Notes under the pieces: generated by a model
Told to the model about the DNA's origin: nothing
Seen by the model: only the letters and a program-made list of their open reading frames with translations
Databases searched by the model: none
NCBI GenBank assembly: GCA_014529385.2
Contig: CM043947.1
Span: 124,266,891-124,330,890 of the forward strand
Length of the DNA: 64,000 bases
DNA from: Adiantum capillus-veneris
Lineage: Eukaryota; Streptophyta; Polypodiopsida; Polypodiales; Pteridaceae
Direction of reading: 5' to 3'
Position numbers and translations under genes: made by a program
Shown: positions 34,431-48,429 of the stretch, piece by piece
How positions within the stretch are numbered: position 1 is the first letter of the stretch
Layout: the number at the start of each line of letters is the position of its first letter

Positions 34431-35640
34431 GAGTGAGGCTTTGGTGTTCTATAGATATAACATTTGATACTATATAGGGAGTAGGTTTGGTAGTGCACAA
34501 AAACTTTGGTACTACACAAAATCTATGAATTGGTAAAATAGAGTGAGGCTTTGGTGTTCTATAGATATAATATTTGATACTATACAGGAGTAGGTTTGGT
34601 AGTGCACAAAAACTTTGGTACTACACAAAGTCTATGATTTGGTAAAATAGAGTGAAGCTTTGGTGTTCTTTAGATATAATATTTCTATATTTGGTATTGT
34701 CAAGTTAGGATTTTGGTACTATGTACAACCAATGGCATGCAGGAGAGTACCAATTTGGGTAGTTTAGAGAGGCTTATGGACTATACAAAGACCTTTGGTA
34801 CTTTGAAGGACCATTGCCATAAAACAAAATGTCAGATTGGTATTGTCTGTCTGCTTTTGACTCATAGTAGAAATCCACGGAGAAGAGTACCCATATGGGT
34901 ACTTTGCATATTCTTTGGGGATAAACAAGTATGATTTGGTACTTTTTAGGGAGTAGGTTTGGTACTGCACAAAGACTTTGGTACTACACAACTAGGGTTT
35001 GAAAAAATAAAGTGAGGCTTTGGTACTCTATAGATGTATTATTTCCATATTTGGTACTTGTATTAGGATTTTGGTACTATGTACAACCATTCTCATGTAG
35101 GACAGTACCAAATTGGGTAGTTTACAGAGGCTTGGGTACTACACAGAGACCTTTGGTACTGTGGAGTACCATTGCCATATAAAGAAAAGTTAGATTTGGT
35201 ACTCTTTTGGTACTTTTGACCACGTATTAGAACTCTATGCAGAAGAGTATTACATGGGTACTTTGAAAATTCTTTGGTGATTATCAAGAATGATTTGGTA
35301 CTATACAGTGAGTAGGTTTGGTACTGCACAAAGACTTTCATACTACACAATTAGTCTTTGGTAAAATTGAGAGAGGATTTGGTACTCTATAGATAGGCTT
35401 TGGTGTATCTAGGGAAGTAAAAGGTATAAAAAGGCTTTGGTACTCTATAAATAGGCTGTGGGATTACTAATAAACAATTGAACACCAAATTTGGTACTAC
35501 ACAGAGGCTTTGGTTCTATGCAGCACAACTGTAGAACTACATAAGAACGCACTGGTACTGTATATAAGCTTTGTAAGGTACTGTACACAGCCACTACCAT
35601 ATAGCAGACTACCACAGTTGGTACTATCTTGACCAAATCA
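34431..35640. repeat. Array rich in TTTGGTACT-like motifs (block 1)
   Basis: Dozens of TTTGGTAC/GTACCAAA words. Two levels of periodicity are visible: units of about 110 bp starting GAGTGAGGCTTTGGTGTTCT (34431, 34541 and a diverged one near 34651), and a longer unit of about 358 bp marked by GGATTTTGGTACTATGTACA (34710 and 35068). Reading frames across it are chance. It lies inside or just beyond the intron that follows the exon at 35689-36228. Confidence 0.8.
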
Positions 35641-35688
35641 GTCTTAAGGATTGTCAAAAAAATTACAAATGCTAAGAGTTGTTGTTAC

Positions 35689-36228
35689 CTAAGAGTCATC
35701 GGGTAGATTCACAGGATGTTTGATGACACTTTTCCTTCCAGTTATCTTATTGCATATGTCCTTCTTTTTAGGTGAAACTCTAGTCTCTGATGTCCAAAAG
35801 GCATGCACCAAATCTATTGTTTCATTGGTGATAATGGTTCCTCGAGGCAATTGTCTCGCACAAGTACTCAATGGCAACACTTCATCCTCATCTTTATTCT
35901 CCAGCCTTGAACTTGTAGCAGCTATATTCCTTCGATGGATACCCAAGACACTAGAAATTCTAGATTGGTTTATTGAGTTCTTACATGCACTATTGTTCAA
36001 GATCATTGTCAAAGAGGTTATCTTCACCAAAAGCTCATTTGCTGAGTGCGGGACCTTAATTTGAGTCAAAGTGTTGCGCACACCCAATAGAACGATGACT
36101 TCGACATTCCTAATTTTTATTTGTTTTGGCAGCTCAAAAAATGTATGGTGGTCGAAGATTTGCTCCAATATTTTCTTTTGTTCATTCCTTGATGGACCTA
36201 GTGTTTGCTTGTGCCAACATCGTGCCAC
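35689..36228 (-). pseudogene. Unrecognised gene exon with possible helix-turn-helix, copy A
   Basis: Minus-strand 179-codon frame. A segment NQSRISSVLGIHRRNIAATS has the spacing of a helix-turn-helix, followed by an acidic linker, RQLPRGTIITNETIDLVHAF and FWTSETRVSPKKKDICNK, then HPVNLPDDS before TAG. The paralogue at 43026-43610 has CAG at the same place, directly followed by a GTACC donor. Here TAG is followed by GTAAC, so the exon probably ended DSQ at a splice donor and this copy gained a stop by C to T. A DNA-binding or transposon-related role is possible; I do not recognise the family. LRR kinase copy A lies upstream on the same strand. Confidence 0.55.
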
Positions 36229-37434
<1,206 letters not shown>

Positions 37435-39110
37435 TTAGGAGACCATGAGTGAGTTGACGAATGCGTTTATTTGTGGAATTGATGGGTGTTTATTTAGCCG
37501 CTCTTCTGTGCATGCCACAACCATTTGCAATAGAAGACTGGCTTGTGACTCATGTTCTATCATGTTTGTCCCTAAGGGGGAGGTCTGTAGGAAAGGTGCA
37601 AGTATAATCCTCTCTAAATCTACACGGTTATGTGATGGTAACAACTTGTGTTTCACCCATTCGTGAAGGCTCCCTCCATGGAGTAGCTCATGAGTGGGCC
37701 CCATACCCGTCAACATCTCCAAGATGACTATTCCAAAGCTGTAGATGTCCACCTTGGTTGTGATGTTTGTTGCATATGCAATCTCTGACATACAAAAATT
37801 TGCAAAAACATATGTTAAGCATGCAACCAATCATAATCTAAAGAATACCTTTATTTGTGCATTTTAAATACACAATGTTTTCATAAAGATCTTGCATGTC
37901 GATGCCATTGCAATCTAGCTGCCTCATTGAAAAAGATTTTTGCATTTGTGGTGACTATGCCTATGATCATACCTACTTTGGTAGCAACTTGAAGATCAAC
38001 ATAAGAGAAGGTGTGCCTATTAAATTGGCACTAGAATCATTTTGTGAAATGTCACATCTGAATTATTTTTGCATCTTGTTTGCATGCATTGTGCTTAACA
38101 TTCTTGTTGGAGATGGACTATGTCCTATGACTCTAACCTTCTATGTAAACCTTCACTTGTTGCCATGCTGAGTGTGATGTATACCCACCATGAATTATAA
38201 CTAGGAAAACAATGTGTGTGTATGATATTATGTAAAAAAAACATTTTAGGCATCCACATTTGAAAAAAACATACATCGTGCCATGTAGCCGATGGACCCT
38301 TTGAAGTTGGAAGTTAGGGAAACACCTCTTGTGTTACTCTTTGCAAGTTTTGCTAGCCCAAAGTCTGCTAGATGTGCCTCAAGCTCAGAGTCAAGAAGTA
38401 TGTTGCCTGGTTTTACATCCCCATGGATGATAGGTAGAGCATCATGATCATGATGCAAGTAGGCCGAGGCATTTGTGATGCCTTGAATTACCTTGAGTAT
38501 CATTTCTCAGCTCAGCCTTCCAACTTCTTCATGATTATTAGCTTGAGATAGATATTGTTCCAAACTCCCCGTTTGGCATAAATTGCAACACCAATGCATT
38601 CACTTCAAGGTTGAGTACACATCCCAAAACCTTCACCAATTTCCTGTGCCTTGGTTTACTTAGGATATGCACCTCATGTAGCAATGCTTCTCGCGAGCAT
38701 GCGATGTCGTGCTTGAAATTTTTCATAGAAACCACCTCTCCATTTGGGAGTACTCCCTTGTACATGAGAGCGGAATGGGACCCTCAAAATTGTTGAACGA
38801 AATGTTGAGAAATTGTAGGTGTTGTAAGAGTCCTAAAGTTGATGGCAACAAACCTGTCAGCTCATTGCTAAAAATATTCAATGATATTAGTTCTGCTTTG
38901 TTGTTAAAATGTAGGGGAAACTCTCCTCTGAGATTGTTATCGGACACATCAAGATATTTAAGGCTCATAGAGTCACCAAGATTCTCTGGTATGGTGCCCA
39001 CAAACCTATTATGGGACAAATCAATCGTGTCCACCGTCATCAGCTGTACAAACGAAGGTGGGAGATACCCGGAGAAGTAGTCGTGCTCATTAAGTACACT
39101 TGCCGACCCA
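37435..39110 (-). pseudogene. LRR receptor-like kinase, copy A (transmembrane segment deleted)
   Basis: Minus strand. LRR end: LMTVDTIDLSHNRFVGTIPE and LTGLLPSTLGLLQHLQFLNI (38800-39060). Kinase: YKGVLPNGEV, HGDVKPGNILLDSELEAH, ADFGLAKLAK. Last exon 37435-37787 has TTKVDIYSFGIVILEMLTG and ends SLMVS. Relative to copy B about 330 bp between PIPLSG and VYKGVLP are missing, which removes the transmembrane segment, juxtamembrane and glycine loop. A one-base insertion near 38566 shifts the frame after QFMPNG. Homology to copy B stops near 39090, so most LRRs are absent. Non-RD type (HGD instead of HRD). A non-functional copy of a cell-surface receptor. Confidence 0.88.
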
Positions 39111-40157
<1,047 letters not shown>

Positions 40158-40221
40158 ATGGTTCCATGCAAGAGACCTTGCTTCCATGCCCTCCACCCTC
40201 CTTCTCCTTCCTCCCACCTGA

Positions 40222-40233
40222 GCTCTGATACCA
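40222..40233 (-). promoter_or_regulatory. Primer-binding-site-like motif of a minus-strand LTR element
   Basis: GCTCTGATACCA on the plus strand is TGGTATCAGAGC on the minus strand, identical to the tRNA-iMet PBS of the element at 12020. On the minus strand it is preceded by CTTTACAT, as an LTR end (..ACA plus one base) would be. The matching LTR ends were not found, so the element could be a truncated or small (TRIM-like) copy. Confidence 0.4.
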
Positions 40234-40435
40234 ATGTAAAGCCTAGGGAACTGCTTCACCTGGATTCACCGTCCCACCTCCCTTATATAGCCCCTGGCTA
40301 CTGAATCCTCTGTTCCACACTGGCAGTCGGCCACTTTCTGGCCCAGGTCGGTGACCTCCCCTGTATATGCCCTTGGCATGACACACTGAATGTGAGGTTT
40401 TTGAAAGTAAATGTTGTCTTTTGCTGTTTTTGCAG

Positions 40436-41248
40436 AGAAGGAGGATGTTGCAGTGGGGGATGGACCCAGTGGAAGAAATGGAGAGGTGGTCAAGGATGTA
40501 CAAGGTGCCACAAATTCTATTGCAAGTCGTATATGGGAGGAGGATGAGGTTACTAAAGAGATAAGGGATGTTATCCATGATTTAAACTATGGTAGTGTGG
40601 AAGGAAAAAAGATTGAGAAGGGCCAAACTGTGATACCATGGGAGACAGTGAAGGAAACATGAAAAATATGTTAAGGAGAAAAAAGACAATGTGGGAGGTA
40701 AAGTCCCTCAGAAAGTGGAGCTAGATGCTGCTAGACCAGATGATGCTGACTCGATGTCTAAAGATCATATCACTAGCAAGGATGAGAATATGCAAGGGGA
40801 AGGTGCAGCGGACAAGAAGGGAGTGGAAGAACCTCAAGGGGCAGGGGTGGAGGCCAAGGAGGATGAGGGGGAGGCAAAGAAGGGGTTGGAAGCCAAGAAG
40901 GGGGATCAGAGGGAGGACAAGATGGGGGTGGATGCCAAGGAGGCAAAAGGGGCGGATGATGCCAAGAAAATGAAAGGGGCACATGCCAGGAAAGAGGAAC
41001 ATGTAGAAAGGGGAAAGGCAAGCAAAGCAAAGAACAAGGACGGGGCTGAGAATGCCAAGGAGGAAGTGGTAGTAGAGGATGCAAAAGTGGACAGCACTGA
41101 AGGGGGTGTGGATCCAACGGCTGGTGATGCTATACAGAATCCACCAGGTGATTCTTCTGATTTGGAAAACCTATTGGAGCTTTTTTGTGTGCAAAGAAAG
41201 AAGCACAATCATGCCCGTGATCAGTTCTCTCGTGCATGCAAACTGTAG
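40436..41248 (+). pseudogene. Lys/Glu-rich coding exon, one frameshift, family unknown
   Basis: A pyrimidine-rich tract and TGCAG precede an open frame at 40436 (EKEDVAVGDGPSGRNG...). Near 40659 the frame moves by one base and continues as YVKEKKDNVGGKVPQKVELD and EAKKGLEAKKGDQ to LENLLELFCVQRKKHNH and a stop at 41246-41248. The composition is strongly charged and repetitive (EAKKG, DAKE, GAE), predicted disordered. It is on the same strand as, and about 270 bp upstream of, the FCP1-like frame, and may be the N-terminal part of that gene; this link is inferred. Confidence 0.5.
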
Positions 41249-41390
41249 CTCTTCTCACATGCAAATGTATATCTCACAATGTGTTGTTCATTTCACTGAA
41301 TCAATTCAAATTTTGGCCTCTGTCTTTCATCTCTTTGTCTGTTTATAAAACCGTGGTGTGTTCAACTTGTAAGCGTGTTCCAATGTTACT

Positions 41391-42620
41391 ATACATTTCC
41401 AAACTAAGTATTGAACAATACAGTACCAAAATGGTACTGTTGAGTACCATTTCCAAATTAAGTATTGCACAATACAGTACCAAATTGGTAGTATTTAGTA
41501 CTAAATTTGATAATTTTTGGTATCATACCAAGACAAGCTGCCACAAACTTCCAGAGGCCTTTTGGTTTTGGACAAGAGTCTCCAACCACGGATCGTCAGA
41601 CTCAATAGCTCGCTATTTTTTCTTGTAAGGCCAGATGCTGTGGAGTTGATACTAACCCTTAAAAAGAAATATAATACAATTTTGTGGTCCTGTTGCGACA
41701 AGTCAGTTTCCTTGAACAACCTACAGACGGTGTGGGCAAGGCACAAGGATGCTAGCAACACAATTCTGATGGATGACTGTCGATACAACTCACAAAAAAA
41801 TAACTATGAGAATGGTCTTGCAATCAGATCATACTACCCAGTTGTGGTAGGAAAAGAACACCCTTTGTACTTGGTGGACCTTGTTCTGTCGTGGTTGCTC
41901 CCATGGATACGCGACCGGTACCCAACAGCGTACACTCGTAAGAACACTATCTTTGACATAGAAGATGATATTTCTAGGTATGTTCCTGATTACTTCATAT
42001 AGATGGAAGGTTACTCTTACATATTTGATCCCCCTAACCTAGGAGATTCTTGAACTGTTTTACTTGGTTTAATTTTGTATCATGTCGTACATTATAATGG
42101 AAAGCCACTTCTTTGGTACACTGTCTTCGGATCTTGATCTCTAGTGTCTTTTCTTGTGTTGTCTAGTAGTTTGTAGTCTAAAAGCATATTTTTTGAAATC
42201 CCTTACATTGGTGTTATTACAATGGTGAAAATGTAAAAAAACTGGTGCTAGAACAGTACCAAATTTGGTGTTAGAACAGAGTCAAATTTGGAGCTATCTA
42301 GTACCAAACTTGGTGCTATTTAGTACCAAGTTTTCTTAAGAATTTGGCACTGTTCACTTCATGCCGGTAGTGAGCCATGTTGTCTATTAGGTTTTGGAGA
42401 CCCTACTATGCATCACTTGTATTTGAAACCCTAAAGTTGCAAATATATAGTTGCAGCTTGGATCCATTGTCTTGCACCAAATGCTCACAGTGTTGTACAT
42501 GAACTTGTGTAAAGAATTCTACAGTACCAAATTTTGGTACTGCTTGTCATCAATTTGGTACTAATTATGTTCATTGGTGCTAGTTAGTATTGTTTTGGTC
42601 TTGGTTTAGGGAAAACTGGT
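41391..42620. repeat. TTTGGTACT-like motif array (block 2), flanking the FCP1-like frame
   Basis: GTACCAAA/TTTGGTAC words cluster at 41391-41530 and 42230-42620 on either side of the FCP1-like frame, and again at 42810-42965. Some are palindromic (TACCAAATTTGGTA at 42947). Related to block 1 at 34431-35640. Confidence 0.7.
41517..42002 (+). pseudogene. FCP1/NIF-like phosphatase domain fragment
   Basis: A 161-codon frame resembling the second half of the FCP1 homology (NLI-interacting factor, HAD superfamily) domain: RPDAVELILTLKKKYNTILW, LQTVWARH, then SNTILMDDCRYNSQKNNYEN, GLAIRSYYP and a C-terminal LPWIRDRYPT..DISRYV. The conserved DD in LMDDC matches the HAD acidic motif. The N-terminal catalytic DxDx(T/V) is not convincing (GLLVLDKSLQ has only the first Asp), so the domain looks damaged or the first exon is missing. 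Intact relatives dephosphorylate proteins such as the RNA polymerase II tail. No start codon context supports a complete gene. Confidence 0.5.
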
Positions 42621-42965
42621 ACAGAACTTCAAAAATAATGTACAACAATCTCAAATATTGAATAGAGGAAGTGAAGAATAGCAAGAAAAACAATAAATCA
42701 TGACGAGAAAAAGATGTATTCTGTCTAGATAGAGGAAAAAACATTCACTTGCCCACTTAGGGGTTCTGGAAATGTGTTTCAAGTAACATGGATGCACCAT
42801 CTCTCTACTAAACAATTGAACACCAAATTTGGTATGCACAAGGGCTTTCGTTCTATGCAGGTCAGCATTGGAACTACATTGGAATACACTGGTACTGTAT
42901 ATAACCTTTGTAAGGTATTGTAGACACCCACTGCCATATAACAGACTACCAAATTTGGTACTATC

Positions 42966-43025
42966 TTGACCAAATCAGCCTTAAGGATTGTCAAACAAAT
43001 TACAAATTCTAACAGTTGTTGGTAC
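42966..43025. other. Intron start after the copy B exon
   Basis: On the minus strand the CAG at 43026-43028 is followed by GTACCAAC, a splice-donor-like sequence. The reading frame that continues to 42981 would be intronic. Confidence 0.4.
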
Positions 43026-43610
43026 CTGAGAGTCATCGAGTAGATGCATAGGATGTTTGATGACACTTTTCCTTCCAATTCTCTTATTGCATATGTCCTT
43101 CTTGCTAGGCGAAACTCTGGTCTTTAATGTCCAAAATGCATGCACCAAATCTCTTGTTTCATTGGTGATAGTGGTTCCTCGAGGCAATTGTCTCTCACAA
43201 GCACTCAATGGCAACACATCGTCCTCATCTTTATTCTGCAACCTTGAACTTGCAGGAGCTATATTCCTTCGATGGATACCCAGGACACTAGAAATTTTAG
43301 ATTGGTTTATTGAGGTCTTATGTGTACTATTGTTCAAGATCATTTTCAAAGAGTTTCTCTTCACAAAAAGCTCATTTGCTAAGTGCAAGTCCTTACTTTG
43401 AGTCAAAGTGTTGTCCACACCCAATAGAATGGTGTCTTTGACATTCTTGATTTCTTTTTTTGCAGCTCGGAAAATGTCTAGTTATCCAAGAGTTGCTGGA
43501 ATATTTCCTTTTTTTCATTCCTTGATAGACCTAGTATTTACTTGCGCCAGCATCGTGCCACCGATGAGCAAATGTTCTTCCTTGTCATAGCTTTTGGTAA
43601 CCCAAGAGCA
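43026..43610 (-). pseudogene. Unrecognised gene exon with possible helix-turn-helix, copy B
   Basis: Paralogue of 35689-36228, minus strand. It keeps NQSKISSVLGIHRRNIAPAS, ERQLPRGTTITNETRDLVHA, FWTLKTRVSPSKKDICNK and HPMHLLDDSQ ending at a GTACC donor. Upstream of 43424 the similarity continues (VARCWRKQILGLSRNEKKEI-like) but with frame changes and a stop, so the 5' part is damaged. Function unknown. Confidence 0.5.
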
Positions 43611-43865
43611 GAAGAAGGATGTCTTTCTTTGCTTCTCTATTCACCTTTCTTTGCTTCTCTACTCGGGTTTCTTTGTAGCCCAATACTTATGAAGAAAAGC
43701 CTGATTAGCTGGAATGAATTCGCTAATGGAATGGATTTGTGTCAGTTCAACCGTGCTCGGCGGACCACCTTCCAGCTCGTCGAAAGAGAGAAGATGTGGA
43801 TCACACAAGGAGTAGTAAAATCCTGCAGTACTATCCATTGGCAAGGAGCAAGTGCGAGAGGGAGA

Positions 43866-43867
<2 letters not shown>

Positions 43868-43910
<43 letters not shown>
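43868..43910. repeat. 43-nt G homopolymer
   Basis: Pure G run following GAGAGA; the copy A counterpart near 36490-36530 has only short G runs (GGGGGG), so the run expanded after the duplication. Confidence 0.9.
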
Positions 43911-43911
<1 letters not shown>

Positions 43912-43957
43912 GAGAGGGAACAATTTGTGAAACCGGGCTTCATTGTGTAGCTATAGG

Positions 43958-43960
<3 letters not shown>

Positions 43961-44044
<84 letters not shown>

Positions 44045-44091
44045 ACAACGACTTCAGTGGCTATGGAGCAGGAAAGGTGTAGGATGCCAAA

Positions 44092-44175
<84 letters not shown>
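43961..44175. repeat. (AG)n and (TG)n(AG)n microsatellites
   Basis: AG at 43961-44043, TG at 44093-44115, AG at 44116-44175. Positional counterparts of the tracts at 36568-36931 in copy A. Confidence 0.9.
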
Positions 44176-44179
44176 TGTC

Positions 44180-44903
44180 AAAGCACCAAACCATAAACCC
44201 CCTGGTCCACCTCTTCTCGGGAGTGACGTGTTGCAAAAGATAAAAACGTCTTCAAAAATAAAGAAAAAGAAATATATGGCCTCTCCCCAATTCCAATTAA
44301 AAGATCCTCTCTTTTTACACACATGAACCACTAAGCCTATGTTGTGTCAAGGACAGTCCTTTTTGTACCACCACACCATGCTTTTAGCCAGGTAGTAATG
44401 AGCAAAATTAATTGTTTAGAAGTCCTTGGGTTTTATAAGTCTATGTGAACAAGTTTTTCTATACATTGCTCATACGGAAAAGTGTTATAGGAAGAGGATT
44501 GACTGGGAGAATGAGTTTTGTATGCCAAACTTGACGCACACTAAGAACTAGCTAGCACAAGAGAAAAAGCTCTGATCAAGTATTAAAAAAACATCAATAA
44601 GAAAACACAACCATAAGGAGAATTTAGAGAGAAATGGACTACATTTGAAGGCTTTTGTACTAAATTCCTCCAAATGTTGTAGGTTTCTTGATCTTTTAAT
44701 ATAATATTCAAAGATAAATTTCAAAATTTGTAAGTGGGAATACATTGAACCTAGACTTTTTCCGAGCACAAACTTTAGTATCTTCCTTGGTCTTTTTTCA
44801 CCTTGGTTGCCGCCTTTCTTCACTATAATTACGAGTGACCATATCTCCATCCATGAGGACTCTTTAATTCAGATATGGAAACTATAATTTAGAGACAATG
44901 TAC
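44180..44903. other. Spacer upstream of the LRR kinase copy B 3' end, nothing recognised
   Basis: Aligns with 36950-37434; no gene seen. Confidence 0.5.
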
Positions 44904-47900
44904 TTAGGAAACCATGAGTGAGTCGAGGAATGCCTTTATTCGTGGAATTAATGGGCGTTTATTTGGACGCTCTTCTGTGCATCCCACAACCATTTGCAAT
45001 AGAAGACTAGCTTGTGACTCATGTTCTATTATTTTTGTCCCTAAGGAGGAGGTCTGTAGGAAAGGTGCAAGTATAATCCTCTCTAAATCTACACGATTAT
45101 GTGATAGTAACAACTTGTGTTTCACCCATTCGTGAAGGCTCTCTCCATGGAGGAGCTCATGAGTGGGCCCCATACCCGTCAACATCTCCAAGATGACTAT
45201 TCCAAAGCTTTAGATGTCCACCTTGGTTGTGACGTTTGTTGCATATGCAATCTCTGACACACAAAATTTGCAAAAACATATATTACTCACAACCAATCAT
45301 AATCTAAAGAATACCTTTATTTGTGAGTTTTAAATACAGAATGTTTTCATAAAGAGCTTGCATGTCGATGGCATTGCAATCTAGTATGCCTCATTGAAGA
45401 ATCTTGTTGCATTTGTGGTGACTATGCCTATGATCATACCTACTTTGGAAGCAACTTGAAGTTCAATGTAAGAGAAGGTGTGCCTATTAAATTGGCACTA
45501 GAATCATTTTGTGAAATGTCACATCTGAATTATTTTGGAATCTTGTTTGCATGCATTGTGCTTAACATTCTTGTTGGAGATGGACTATGTCCTACGACTC
45601 TAACCTCTATGTAAAGCTTCACTTAGTGATATGCTGAGTGTGATGTGTACCCACCATGAATCATAACTAGCAAAACAATGTGTGTGTATGATCTCATATA
45701 AAAACAACAGTCTACGCATCCACATTTGAACACAACATACGTGGTGCCATGTAGCCGATGGACCCTTTGAAGTTGGAAGTTAGGGAGACACCTCTTGTGT
45801 TACTCTTTGCAAGTTTTGCTAGCCCAAAATCTGCTAGATGTGCCTCAAGCTCGGAGTCAAGAAGTATGTTGCCTGGTTTTACATCCCCATGGATGATAGA
45901 CAAAGCATTGTGCTCATGATGCAAGTAGGCCAAGGCATTTGCGACGCCTTGAGTTACCTTGAGTATCATTTCCCAACTCAGCTTTCTAGGTACTTCTTGA
46001 TTATTAGCTTGAAATAGATATTGTTCCAAACTCCCATTTGGCATAAATTGCAACACCAATGCATTTACTTCAAGGTTGAGTACACATCCCAAAACCTTCA
46101 CCAAGTTCCTGTGCCTTAGTTTACTTAGGATGTGCACCTCATGTAGCAATGCTTCTCGGGAGCATGCGATGTCGTGCTTGAACTTTTTCACAGCAACCAC
46201 CTCTCCACTTGGGAGTACTCCCTTGTACACTACACCAATCGCACCCTCCCCTAGCAAGTTCTGCTCTGAGTAACCTTGTGTTGATTCCCAGAGTCCCTTA
46301 GTGGAGAAGTGCCTCATTTCTATCAAGCTTTTGATTGTTTGATCCACTTCATGAGATGGATGGCTCTTTCGCAAATATCTATAGTAGCAAATTGGCAATA
46401 GAATGGTCGATAGTACGACCAGTGATATGGCGAGGGCAATCAAAATCCTTATCTTCAACCCTAAATGAGCTTGTCGATGGTGGGAGTTACAAAGATTATG
46501 TATAATTGGACCACACAATCTAGGGTTACCTTGAAACCAACTTGCATTAAGGTTCTTGAAAACACCGGAGAGGGGAATGGGACCCTCAAAATTGTTGAAC
46601 GAAATGTTGAGAAATTGTAGGTGCAGTAAGAGTCCTAAAGTTGATGGCAACAAACCTGTCAGCTCATTGCTAGAAAGATTCAATGATATTAGTTCTGATT
46701 TGTCGTTAAAATGTAGGGGAAACTCTCCTTTGAGATTGTTACCGGACAGATCGAGATATTTAAGGCTCATAGAGTCACCAAGATTCTCTGGTATTGTGCC
46801 CACAAACCTATTATGGGACAAATCGATCGTCTCCACCCTCATCAGCTGTCCTAACCAAGGTGGGAGATGTCCGGAGAGATAGTTGTGAGAAACCTCCAGA
46901 GACACTCCGTTTTCGAATACATTGTGAAGGTTGTTTGGTAGGGTGCCATTGAGATGGTTGAAGGATAAATCTAATCTCAGCAAGCTGCCCAAACCCATAA
47001 AATTTGGAATTGGGCCTTGTATCAATTTGTGGTCCAAATATAAAATCTGTAAGAATAGAAGCCTTTCCAATTTGCTAGAAAGATGCCCAGCTAGCTGATT
47101 ATGTGACAAATCAAGTTTCGATAAATGACTACAATTGAAAAGGGAGCCCCAGGGTACATCACCTGAGAGCTGATTGTGTCCAAGATTTAGGCGCTGTAGT
47201 CCTTGCAGTTGGCCAAGCTTTGGCGGAATTCTGCCACCGATGCGATTTGAAAACATAAATAACTCAAACAGTCTGGTAGCATTGCTCAAGCTCAGATCAG
47301 GGGACGTAGCTTGAAAACCCGAAAGGCGATTTCCGCCCAGTCTTACTATCTATAGATTCTTTAAGTTGATGATCTTGCTTGGAAGAAAACTGTTCAACTG
47401 ATTGTAGGTGAGTTGGAGTGTCACAAGCTGTGTGCAATTGCCAAGGGATTCGGGGATGATTCCATTGAGGTTATTTTGCCAAAGTCTCAAACCCTGAAGA
47501 TGAGCCAACTGACCTAGCTCTATAGGGATGGAACCTGAGAGCTCGTTTAATTGACGTTCAACGAGTGCAGTGCTTGTGCAATTTTCCAAACTAGCTGGAA
47601 CAACTCCCACCAGCCTGTTTTCTCTGAAGAATAGCTTTTGAAGCTTTCCCAAGAACCCGATCTCATGGGGGATGTGGCCTGAGAGTTGGTTTGTGTGGAG
47701 TTCCAAATCAAGAAGGCTCGTGCAATTACCCAAGCTGCGAGGGATGATGCCTCTGAGGTTGTTTTGATACAGCAATAGACTTATAAGACTGGTTAAATTT
47801 CCCACCTCATCGGGAATGTGGCCTGAGAGCTGGTTTTGGTGGAGTTCCAGATTAACAAGGCTCGTCCAATTACCCAAGCTGCGAGGGATGATGCCTGTGA

Positions 47901-48429
47901 GATTGTTCTGCCACAAAAGAAGTTTTTGTAGTTTAGGAAGATGATGCCCAGCTTGAGATGAGCTCAGAAGAGGGGGGATGGAACCACTCAGACGATTTGC
48001 ACATAGACTTAGTCTAAGGAGGGACGTGGAATTTGTGAAGAGTGCAGGAGGAATGCCACCACTGAGGTTGTTAAAACAGAGGCGAAGATGCTGAAGTGTG
48101 GAAAGAGAGCCGAGGGACGCTGGGATAGGACCTGTGAGGCTGTTGCTGCGGAGATCCAGAAGCTGGAGCGAGGAGCAGCGAGAGAGCTCTGCGGAAATGC
48201 CTCCCGTGAGAAGGTTTGAGGAGAGATTGAGGGTGGACAAGAACCACAATAAGTTTTCGGGCCCTTCCCCCATGTGAAAGACAACCAATTTCACTTGTTT
48301 TGCCCCAAGTTTAAATTGAGAAATTATAAGGAAATATATCTCCACAAGAGAATGAAGAGGAAAAAAAAAGAACCCCATGCGGTAGTGTTCAATAATATCA
48401 TTACCCTTAAAGGGATTTTCATCTCCCAT
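44904..48429 (-). pseudogene. LRR receptor-like kinase, copy B (two in-frame stops)
   Basis: Minus strand. Exon 1 runs from about 48429 to 45730. It encodes roughly 20 leucine-rich repeats (LRLCFNNLSGGIPPALF, NLELHQNQLSGHIPDEVGN and so on) and a transmembrane segment (IALAISLVVLSTILLPICYY, about 46400-46460). The kinase follows: LLGEGAIGVVYKG glycine loop, VAVKKF lysine, non-RD HGDVKPGNILLD, ADFGLAK, GYMAP. A GTATGT donor near 45730 and a TGTCAG acceptor at 45254-45255 lead to the last exon, 44904-45253 (SFGIVILEMLTG ... SLMVS). In-frame TAG at 47350-47352 (INLKNL-stop-IVRLGGN) and TAA at 45210-45212 (KVDI-stop-SFG, Tyr in copy A) disrupt it. No signal peptide or LRRNT cysteine pair is visible at the N-terminus, so the 5' end may be missing. 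Confidence 0.9.

Noticed and set aside
34764-35350. Similar minus-strand peptides (MCSTKVFVQYQTYSL / MCSMKVFVQYQTYSL) as a gene family
   Set aside because: They arise from the 358-bp period of the GTAC array; the frames are short and end differently.
40222-40233. A tRNA-iMet gene or pseudogene
   Set aside because: Only the 3' 12 bases match, and they include CCA, which is not encoded in plant tRNA genes. No acceptor, D or anticodon arms precede it; a retroelement primer site fits better.
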